From Caprimulgus europaeus (taxonomy: Eukaryota > Chordata > Aves > Caprimulgiformes > Caprimulgidae): a stretch of 64,000 bases of DNA. The DNA is taken from the NCBI GenBank assembly GCA_907165065.1, contig OU015526.1, forward strand, positions 71,323,723 through 71,387,722, written 5' to 3'. Made by a program: the position numbers and the translations under genes. This document shows positions 25,636 through 33,144 of this stretch, piece by piece. The notes under the pieces were generated by a model. That model saw nothing but the letters and a program-made list of their open reading frames with translations. It did no database searches and had not been told where the DNA came from. Each line of letters opens with the position of its first letter. The first letter of the stretch is position 1.

Positions 25636-25845
25636 CTATTCCATTCCATTCCATTCCATTCCATTCCATTCCATTCCATTCCATTCCATTCCATTCCATT
25701 CTATTCTATTCCATTCCATTCTATTCCATTCTATTCTATTCTATTCTATTCCATTCCATTCTATTCCATTCTATTCTATTCTATTCCATTCCATTCCATT
25801 CCATTCCATTCCATTCCATTCCATTCCATTCCATTCCATTCCATT
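25636..25845. repeat. (CCATT/CTATT)n pentanucleotide array, 42 units
   Basis: A perfectly phased 5 bp array has units that are either CCATT or CTATT. The order is one CTATT, twelve CCATT, then a patterned block, then a run of CCATT to the end. The patterned block contains two identical consecutive 40 bp stretches (25701-25740 and 25741-25780), each with the eight-unit order T T C C T C T T (T = CTATT, C = CCATT). This is a second-order repeat. Five-base periodicity makes one frame open for about 80 codons of alternating FHSIP/FYSIP, which is an artefact of the repeat and not a gene. Confidence 0.97.
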
Positions 25846-25915
25846 CTATAATAGATAATAAAATTATTATATAAAATAATAATTTTATATAATACAATTA
25901 TATAATAGAATATAA
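25846..25915. repeat. AT-only low-complexity tract
   Basis: About 70 bp almost entirely of A and T follow directly after the pentanucleotide array, with ATTATATAA-type repeats. It may be a decayed extension of the array or an AT-rich microsatellite. Confidence 0.7.
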
Positions 25916-27807
25916 TTTAGGAGAGTTTATATGTTTCAAAGGGCCACACAGAGTTGCATTTTATTTACAAAAGAGTTATTGTTACATACAATGCTAATTA
26001 ATAATTACTTAAAGTAATAGGATTAAAACTTGATAAAAATCAGACTAAGTGAATTTTAAGCCATATTAGTGGCATTACCCCTTCAGATTTCTGACAAATG
26101 AGGCAGAAGGGTAGCATGGATTTGTAATTGTTTGCGTGCATATGTAATTGTATCTGCACTCTTGGAAAGAATGAGAAGGAGACATTGTACAGCAGGTCAT
26201 TCAAAAAAAGGGGAAAAGATGAGAAAAAACGGGGCAGTGGATATTAGCAGTGCCTATTAACCTAGTCATTAAGTGTTATTACTGACTTCATTGAGAGGGA
26301 GAGAAACTATCATTAAACCATGATCCATGAATTCTCTTAGGCATATATATGACTTTAATGAGAGATACCTTAAACACTTTAGGCATATGTGTCCAATTTA
26401 AGCATCTGTTTAGCTCAATCCTATTTTCTGCAATCTGTTTCATGAAAATTTGAAAATTATAGTGAAAAAAAGTAAAATACAACAAAACATGTAATTTGTT
26501 TTTTCATTAAATAAAGGGTCAAGGCAGTCTATACATTCGAAATAATAATGTTACAAGGGATTAAAAAAAGTGGATATCAATTGTTTTATCAGTGTTAAAT
26601 TATTTTCAGTTTGCTGAAAGTGAAAATAAAAAATGGAGAAGCACTTTCAAGAGTCTCTAGGAAGTCCCCTGGACTCTAGCTTTCCAGAGGATAGGAGAAA
26701 ATTTGGTGACTGTCTTGCCCTTGTCTTCATATTTTTCCTTATGTAGCTATGAGTAACATTTACCAATGACAAGACACCAACTAGATTAACTTTTGATCAG
26801 AATTGTTTTTCCTCTTACTTGCTTAGGAATACTAAATTCTTAGCTCATAATAGAATTAAAATAATATCTCTTCTAAAATTAACAAAAAAAATATTCTGTG
26901 GTTGTAAATAAGCTAAAGGTTGTGATCATGCTTTAGAGAAAAACAATCATTTGTTGAATAAGTAAATATCCAATAGTAAAATAGTATTCTTTAGAATAAC
27001 TTCTAGAATAACTTTAGCCTAGTACATTATTTTATTTTCTAGATTTAAAAGTATGTAGCACTTAGAAGTCAGTATGCATTCCATGTTGCTCACTTAGACT
27101 GATAATGTAAGTCAATTACAACTTTTTTTCAATTTCCTTCCTGCATCGATACCCCAAAGAACATCAATAGCAAATAGACTTGGGAATTTAAAATTTCATT
27201 TCTCAGAAATGGAACTTTTGAAATTCACTTGCTATGAAAATTAATGTTAATGAATATTTTTGATAATGCAAAAGAGCCTATTAAGAATGACTCTTTTCCA
27301 TTCAGCAATTAATGCAGCAATTAATTAAAGTAGAAAGTTCCTACAAGGGTACTGGAAGCCATGAAACACTTATTCTGCTAAATTAATCTGACCTGTTAAA
27401 TTGAAGAATCTGTTAGAAATCCATTTTAATCCAGTGTTAATTCCAGTAGGAACACTTCTGATGACTATGATAATATGTCATGGGGTTATCATTACTTTGT
27501 AAGTCTTGCAAAGTGTAAGATACATTTTCTTTCATTTATGTAAGGAGAAAACTCACAGGAAAAGTCCATAATTAAAGATGACATTATTTTTGTTACTCAA
27601 GGTAAAGCCATACTTTGGTCTTCTATTCTGGACAAGATGTGACTTATAAGCCCCCTCAAAAACAATGACTTCTTTTTTTTTCTCTTTCTCCTGTGAATAT
27701 GATGTATACAGATGGTCATCCCTAAATTTGAACCCACCCATAGCTGTTAAGCATTGTTAAGAGAATCACGAGAATGAAACAGCCAGAGCAGTAAATACAA
27801 AGTCAGA
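25916..27807. other. AT-rich unassigned DNA
   Basis: No gene or repeat family is recognised. A short direct repeat with CAGCAATTAAT cores lies at 27303-27325. Confidence 0.55.
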
Positions 27808-27829
27808 GTCTAAAAGCTGGCTTTTAGAC
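27808..27829. repeat. Perfect 10 bp inverted repeat with 2 bp spacer
   Basis: The left arm GTCTAAAAGC (27808-27817) and right arm GCTTTTAGAC (27820-27829) are exact reverse complements separated by TG. The palindrome ends immediately before the start of recognisable CR1 sequence, so it sits at the 5' junction of that insertion. Confidence 0.85.
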
Positions 27830-27847
27830 CGGCTAAGAAACTGGAAG

Positions 27848-28255
27848 GTGCACAAGTCCATGGGACCTGATGGGATGCATCTGCAAGTCCTGAGGGAACT
27901 GGCAGAGGAAGTTGCAAAGCCACTATCCATCGTATTTAAGAAGTCATGGCAGTCTGGTGAAGTTCCTGCAGACTGGAAAAAGGGGAACATAACCCCCATT
28001 TTTAAAAAGGGTAACAAGGAAGACCTGGGGAACTACAGGCTGGTCAGTCTCAGCTCAGTGAAAGGCAAGATCATGGAGCAGATACCCCTAGAAACTATGC
28101 TAAGACACATGGAGAATGAGAAGGTAATTGGTGACAACCAACATGGCTTCACTGAGGTCAAATCATGCCTGACCAATCTGGTGTCCTTTTATGATGGGGT
28201 CACAATGATGGTGGATAAGGTTAAAGCAGCTGATGTCATCTACCTGGACTTGTGA
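27848..28255 (+). pseudogene. CR1 reverse transcriptase, fingers and first palm motif (broken)
   Basis: A 135-codon stretch runs from SMGPDGMH through [15 protein letters not shown] and GDNQHGF to VIYLDL, where the first catalytic Asp is retained three residues before the end. It stops at TGA immediately after YLDL, where CR1 normally continues with SKAFDTV. That sequence resumes just downstream in another frame, so a small indel caused the break. It is a fragment of a dead polymerase and not a separate gene. Confidence 0.88.
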
Positions 28256-28387
28256 GCAAGGCGTTTGACACTGTCCCACATGACGTTCTTGTCTCTAAAC
28301 TGGAAACATGGGTTTGACGGATGGACAACTTAGTGGACAAGGAATTGGCTGGATGGTCGCACTCAAAGAATTGCAGTCAACAGCTCA

Positions 28388-28648
28388 ATGTCCAAGTGGA
28401 AATTGGTAACAAGTGGTGTCTCTCAGAGGTCGGTATTGGGGCCAGTGCTCTTCAACATCTTTGTCAGTGACATGGACAGTGGGATTGAGTGCACCCTCAG
28501 CAAGTTTGCCAACACCAAGCTGCGTGGTCCATTTGACATTCTGGAGGGATGGGATGCCATCCCAAGGGACCTTGACAGGCTTGGAAGGTGGACCTGTGCT
28601 AACCTCATGAAGTTCAACGAGGCCAAATGCAAGGGGTCCTACACCTGA
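28388..28648 (+). pseudogene. CR1 reverse transcriptase palm with catalytic Asp pair lost
   Basis: This 86-codon stretch corresponds to the region normally reading [10 protein letters not shown] ... FADDTKL. Here the first motif is GVSQRSVLGP. The catalytic FADD is FAN: one codon is missing and the remaining one (28511-28513, AAC) encodes Asn, so both catalytic aspartates are gone. The following DILEGWDAIPRDLDRL and NLMKFNEAKCK blocks are normal CR1 sequence. The frame fails shortly after. This copy cannot encode an active polymerase. Confidence 0.9.
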
Positions 28649-28878
28649 GTCGGGGCAATCCCAAACATAAATACAAGCTGGGAGGTGATTGGCTTGAGAC
28701 CAGCTCCGAAGAGAAGGACTTGGGAGTGGTGGTGGACAAGAAGCTCAACATGAGCCGGCAATGTGTGTTTGCAGCCCATAAGGCCAACCTTATCCTGGGC
28801 TGCATCAAGAGAAGCGTGGCCTGCAGGTCAAGGGAGGTGATTCTCCCTCTCTACTCCCCCTCTACTCTGCTCTTGTAA
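28627..28878 (+). pseudogene. CR1 ORF2 C-terminal fragment (broken)
   Basis: This 83-codon stretch in a new frame continues the same CR1. It contains GNPKHKYKLGGDWLETSSEEKDLG-type sequence, then [24 protein letters not shown] and [10 protein letters not shown]. It overlaps the preceding open stretch by about 20 bases, consistent with a one- or two-base indel. It ends near 28878, where a frame change separates it from the downstream HLEYCVQLW-equivalent block. Confidence 0.85.
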
Positions 28879-29119
28879 GGCCCCACCTGGAGTACTGTGT
28901 CCAGTTGTGGAGCCCCCAACACAAGAAAGACATGGACCTGTCAGAAGGAGTCCAGAGGAGGCCACGAGGGTGATGCGAGAGCTGGAGCACCTCTCCTATG
29001 TGGACAGGCTGAGACAGTTGGGCTGTTCAGCCTGGAAAAGAGAAGGCTTAAGGGAGATCTTATAGCGTCCTTCCAATACCTGAAAGGACCTACGAGAAAG
29101 CTGGGGAGGGACTTTTTAC

Positions 29120-29508
29120 TGTTGGTGCTTTAAGAGCTGAAGCTGCAGGTGGCCCCAACCTTGAGTAATTAATTCCTGACCTTGAGTGAAGATAAAATGA
29201 AACAACAAAAAACCAGAACAACAAGAAAGAATGTGTATGAGACAAGATAAGAGATTGGTTATGTGCCGGAATTAGTAACCAGTCAGAAGTAAAAGAATGG
29301 CTCGTGAACAGGTGGAATTATCCAATCATGTCAATTGTTTAGGCACATGCTCGCTGCATGTGTGATAAGTGGTAACGAATCAAAAGTGAAAGAACGCTGT
29401 GTGCTTGGGGTGTGCTGGGGGAAAAAAGGATATATAAGCAGTGCAAAGTTCAATAATGTGCTGATGCTTGAAGACATCTCGGTGTTGGTCATTTCTTCCT
29501 CCACCACA
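29120..29508 (+). mobile_element. Solo LTR inserted inside a CR1
   Basis: A 389 bp segment interrupts CR1 sequence. It begins TGTTGGTG and ends CACCACA, so the ends are roughly inverted (TGTTGGTG against CACC-ACA). It contains a TATATAA box at 29431-29437 after a G-rich stretch. Flanking five bases are TTTAC (29115-29119) and TTTAA (29509-29513), an imperfect target duplication matching at 4 of 5. Its ends and TATA context resemble the 23.4 kb and 30.5 kb LTRs, but the rest differs, so it is likely a related but distinct family. It has no internal genes. It must be younger than the CR1 it splits. Confidence 0.85.
29431..29437 (+). promoter_or_regulatory. LTR TATA box
   Basis: TATATAA occurs in the context GGATATATAAGC inside the solo LTR, about 70 bases before its 3' end. 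Confidence 0.65.
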
Positions 29509-29513
29509 TTTAA

Positions 29514-29801
29514 TGAGGGCAGGTAGTGATAGAACAAAGGGAAATGGCTTTAAGTTGAAAGAGAGTAGGTTTAGATTAGATATTAGCAAGAAATTCTTCA
29601 CTGTGAGGGTGATGAGACACTGGAACAGGTTGCCCAAAGAAGTTGAGGATGCCCCTTCCCTGGAAGTGTTCAAGGCCAGATTGGATGAGGCTTTGAGCAA
29701 CCTGCTCTATTGGAAGGTGTCCCTGTTCATGGCAGAGGTGTTAGAACTAGATGAACTTTAAGGTCCCTTCCAACCTTAACCATTCTATGATTCTGTGATT
29801 T
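29514..29801 (+). mobile_element. CR1 LINE, plus strand, right part (3' end)
   Basis: This is the continuation of the CR1 split at 29119/29120. GTAGTGATAGAAC, the RFRLDISKKFFTVRVMRHWNRLP-type block at about 29565-29635, and AAGGTCCCTTCCAACC are standard CR1 3' sequence. It ends in CATTCTATGATTCTGTGATT near 29801, a tail of two octamers. Short open stretches here are decayed remnants of the conserved 3' region. Confidence 0.93.
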
Positions 29802-30053
29802 TAACTTCAAGATAGACATGAGGACAAACTCATGTCTCGATGGAGTAGGTCTATCACACAGTCTCAAAAACATCTAGGTTTCTTGGCTATGCACAGTTTA
29901 TTTATTTATTTGATTAGATGGAAATATCTTTAATTTTCTCTGTTCTAGTGATTACTTTGTCTTCCATTTCTTGAGGGGTATTTTTTTACGTTTTTTTTTT
30001 TTCCTTTTTTTTTTTTACTCTGTAATCCACTTATGCCTGGAAATACTGGGTAG
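29802..30053. other. Unassigned DNA with a long pyrimidine tract
   Basis: Contains T-rich runs at about 29983-30016 interrupted by ACG and CC. This resembles a polypyrimidine tract on the plus strand, or on the minus strand a poly-A tail following the GC-richer block at 30054-30222. Confidence 0.5.
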
Positions 30054-30222
30054 GTAAATCCAAGAGTGAGGAGGCAGGGACCTGTCACAACACTGTATCT
30101 GTCTGGAGATGTCCTTGTGATAGTGACAGTTTGCTGCAAACCCCCTGACACCTGCTCTGAAGGAAGGCTGTTGCTGTTGACCTTTGGGCCAGGAGGGCAT
30201 CTGGGGCTGAGTGTGACACCAG
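30054..30222 (+). other. Candidate exon or retroposed fragment (GC-rich, splice-bracketed)
   Basis: This 169 bp GC-richer block lies in AT-rich DNA. On the plus strand it is preceded by a long pyrimidine tract and the first downstream AG (30052-30053). It ends in ACCAG followed by GTAAAA, a good donor match. One plus frame is open throughout (56 codons plus one base), and one minus frame is also open across it. I do not recognise either translation. Alternatively the minus strand could be a retroposed transcript end followed by a poly-A tail (29983-30016). I do not assign a gene; the call rests on motifs alone. Confidence 0.25.
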
Positions 30223-30475
30223 GTAAAAATGATATGCTATGACTAGATTTGCTCACATAATGATTTCAATTACATTATTAATTAGGCTTTTCTTTCCAGT
30301 TAGGACTATTATCCCAATATCGATCCTCTTTCACATATAGGAAAACAGTAAAATTTTGTTCAAAGTCATTCAGAGTTTGTACAGAATGTAGAATTGCTAC
30401 TTGTTATTTCACTCTATCTTATTTCTTTTTATTACTTTATATGTTATATTTAAATATAAATTCATAAAACATAGG
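30223..30475. other. AT-rich unassigned spacer
   Basis: Nothing was recognised before the target duplication at 30476. Confidence 0.5.
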
Positions 30476-30481
30476 ATGAAG
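30476..30481. repeat. Target-site duplication ATGAAG, left copy
   Basis: This is identical to 30891-30896 and flanks the plus-strand LTR. Confidence 0.9.
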
Positions 30482-30794
30482 TGTTGGGGCCTTAGCATTA
30501 TTACATGGCTGTGATACTGGCTAGGCCGCAGCTAGGCCACTTTCAACAACTGCCAGAAGAGATAAGCTGAGGAAAGGAATGCAGCTACGTATGAAAGACG
30601 TGCGAAAGTAATAAACAACTGCTGACAAGATGGATGCTAGCTGGAAGTTATGTCGACCAGGAAGTGAACCTGAACCAAGATAAGAGTGAACCACTGAGAC
30701 TGAGAAAGACTGAGAGGTCAAAGTGTGAATAGTGCTATTATCCAATAATAATTAGCTTCGTAGTGTGTGGACACATATGAGGAACTTAACGGGC

Positions 30795-30800
30795 TATATA
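30795..30800 (+). promoter_or_regulatory. LTR TATA box
   Basis: TATATA occurs in the context GGGCTATATAAC, 18 bases upstream of the AATAAA signal of the same LTR. Confidence 0.78.
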
Positions 30801-30817
30801 ACACGCAGGTTTCTGAT

Positions 30818-30823
30818 AATAAA
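30818..30823 (+). terminator. LTR polyadenylation signal AATAAA
   Basis: AATAAA occurs in the context CTGATAATAAAGGG, shared with the sister LTR at 23.5 kb. Confidence 0.82.
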
Positions 30824-30890
30824 GGGATTTGAGTTGCATCTTGTGGATGTGTGAGTCACTAATTTCTCGCTCGCCAGATAGCCCACGACA

Positions 30891-30896
30891 ATGAAG
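30891..30896. repeat. Target-site duplication ATGAAG, right copy
   Basis: This is the partner of 30476-30481. Confidence 0.9.
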
Positions 30897-33091
30897 TAAA
30901 AAAAATATTTTAAAATAATAGAAGTTAGAATAGTATTGTCACATCATTTCACACTGATGTGACAATACCAAACAAAGCACTGAATATGACTATTTCTATT
31001 CTCAATGCATACTTAAGATACTGTTTTTCTCATTTAATGCAATCAAACCAGCACATACCAAGGTATCTCCAAACACAAAGGAGAAGAAGAAGCAAAGAGA
31101 AATTGCGTCTAATTTCACAGCATAAAAAGCGGTCATGCTCTGGAGAGGCACAGAAGATGAGTCTAGCTCTGTCACTCAAATCACAGGGCTAAAAACCAGG
31201 GCTGTCCCCCACATCGACCTTCACCAGGGTATCGATGTATGGAGCAGATGGCCGCTATCAGCATGTGCTGTACAATTCTGACACTTCCCAATAAGTGCAG
31301 TTGCCAGATGCCAACCTTCTGTGCTCGCTCTAGGAAGATTTGGCCTCTGGGAATGATCCTGATTTTCTCCATTTAGAAGAGTTAGGACCAGTAGTTTCAG
31401 CTGACTTAACACAAGAGACTTGGTGTGAAACCAAACTTTGCTCATTAGGGGAATTTTTGCTGAGCATTAAAATGTCATCATGCTCAAAAGGTGAACTGAG
31501 CTCTTTACTCTTTGCACAACTCTTAAACACGACTGTCCAAAAGAGTTAGTTGCATTTTATGTGAAATCAGATGCTATTAATTTTCCACAAAAGTTCTATC
31601 ATAACTGGTAATAATATGATGGATTAATTCAATATTTTAATTTTGCAGCATGTTTAGTATGATCACAAGCTGCTTCTTCAACCAATGATGACCAATTTTT
31701 TTTCACAACATGCAATATAATCATGACCCAAATGACATAGATACTATTTCTAGTGATTTGGAATGAAAACTTTGTCTCACTTTGTGAATGGGTTTACAAC
31801 AGCTGAGGTATTTATGATTCATTTTTTATTTCACTCATATGAAATGTAAGGGTCACTTCAGGTTTCAGACCAATGCATTAAAATGCAATGACAATCACAA
31901 TGAAAAGGAAACATGCTGTCAGACATCATGATTTGCCAGACAGACCTGGGCAAAAGCAAACCTACTGTATAATGTGTACCCTTGACAGAGGTAAGCCAGA
32001 GCTTTCTTCTCTGGTTTTGGCTGAACTTTTTGGCCTGTCAAAGAAGTTTACAGTATTTCTGAAATAGAAGATAATAATCACTCCATAGATTATTAATGGT
32101 GATAACCTAAAAAAAAGAAAAAGAAAAAAAGTCCAGCTTGTCTTTTCTTTCACTTCTAGTACTTTCCTATTAGTATTTCAAGAAACTTCAAATTATGTCT
32201 GTAAAGGCTTGGAGAATTCTTGCAGATGTCAGTATAATTAATTCTTATAGTTTGCTGTGCTCTTGTAGTTGCTGTGTTGGCTCTCTCCTTTATAAATAGA
32301 TACTCTATTCTTGCCTTCATTCCAGTCACATGTCCCTACTCTTTCTATTTCTTTTTGCATCAATACACAGCCCCAGTTTCCTCAGCCATTCCTCATTCTG
32401 GGTAGTAACTTACCAGGACTTCTTCAGGGCTGGAGTTATAGTGTATGATAGCTTAAAGAGTCTGGAGCTGGATATCTGGATTTTACCCTGGCTATTCTTT
32501 CTAGCAGTTAAAATTCCTCTTTTGAGAACCTGCTGTTCTTCCTTCCGTGAATTAATTACGAATTAATTTTGCATCTTATATCTGCCTTTAACAGGTTTAA
32601 AATTTTTCTTTTTTTTTTTTTCCTCAAATGTCATTTGAACTGAAAATACTCTTGTCCAGAAATCTGGTTCAACAGGAGAAGGGGTGGTCCAATTGTGCCA
32701 AGGGGTAAATTTTTGCAAGGCTGTTTTTTCAAGTAATATTCTGTGGAGTCTGAAATGGGTGTGTTATTGAATTCCTCTCGCCTTCTCCAGCATCTGTAAT
32801 GCCCATTGCTATGGATCACAAAGAAAGTAAGTGAGGGTTTTCAGGAGAATAAGAAGTAGCAGATGAAAAAAAATTGATTTCTGCTCTCATGTGAAGAAGG
32901 AAAATCTCTACTTTGGGGAAGTTGTCTGCAAATGGATACAGACAACATAAACTGTGTTGGCACAGCTTCACCTCTTATTAAATTATATATGATATTTAAC
33001 TGGGTATAGGAACAGGCCTTAGTTCTTATCTACTAACACAATATGTGTCTACAATCTATGAAATGTCTTAGAAAAAAAAAAATAATAACAC
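30897..33091. other. AT-rich unassigned DNA
   Basis: Short open stretches on both strands at 31181-31549 overlap each other and match nothing I recognise. No transposon ends were found. Confidence 0.55.
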
Positions 33092-33092
33092 T

Positions 33093-33139
<47 letters not shown>

Positions 33140-33144
33140 TTTTA
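33092..33144. repeat. (TTTA)n microsatellite, about 13 units
   Basis: Fifty-three bases of uninterrupted TTTA repeat are preceded by an A-rich run at about 33072-33082. It is a pure array with no substitutions, so it is likely polymorphic in length. Confidence 0.97.

Larger units (their letters stand above)
27830..29119 (+). mobile_element. CR1 LINE, plus strand, left part (split by LTR)
   Basis: A 5'-truncated CR1 begins in the reverse transcriptase fingers region ([10 protein letters not shown]-type block at 27847-27880). It runs through the palm and C-terminal domain to GGGACTTTTTAC at 29108-29119. Standard CR1 sequence resumes at 29514 with GTAGTGATAGAAC after a 389 bp LTR insertion. The coding region is broken by a premature TGA at 28253-28255, frame changes and a damaged catalytic motif. 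It belongs to the same subfamily as the copy at 53243-54195, judging by shared protein blocks. Confidence 0.93.
30482..30890 (+). mobile_element. Endogenous retrovirus solo LTR, plus strand, 6 bp TSD
   Basis: A 409 bp element begins TGTTGGGGCC and ends CCCACGACA. It is flanked by perfect 6 bp duplications ATGAAG (30476-30481 and 30891-30896). It has a TATATA box (30795-30800) and an AATAAA signal (30818-30823), followed by a CTCGCTCGCC block. It is the same family as the minus-strand LTR at 23438-23814, sharing TGTTGGGGC ends, GGTATATAAC-like and CTGATAATAAA motifs. The 6 bp duplication points to a class II (ERVK-like) retrovirus. There is no internal sequence, so it is a solo LTR. Confidence 0.93.

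Noticed and set aside
25636-25845. CRISPR-like array
   Set aside because: Units are 5 bp with no spacers, and the genome is vertebrate. It is a microsatellite.
25603-25851. 82-codon open frame of alternating FHSIP/FYSIP repeats
   Set aside because: A 5 bp tandem repeat without stop codons is automatically open. There is no start context, no flanking coding signal, and the unit variation is at the DNA level.
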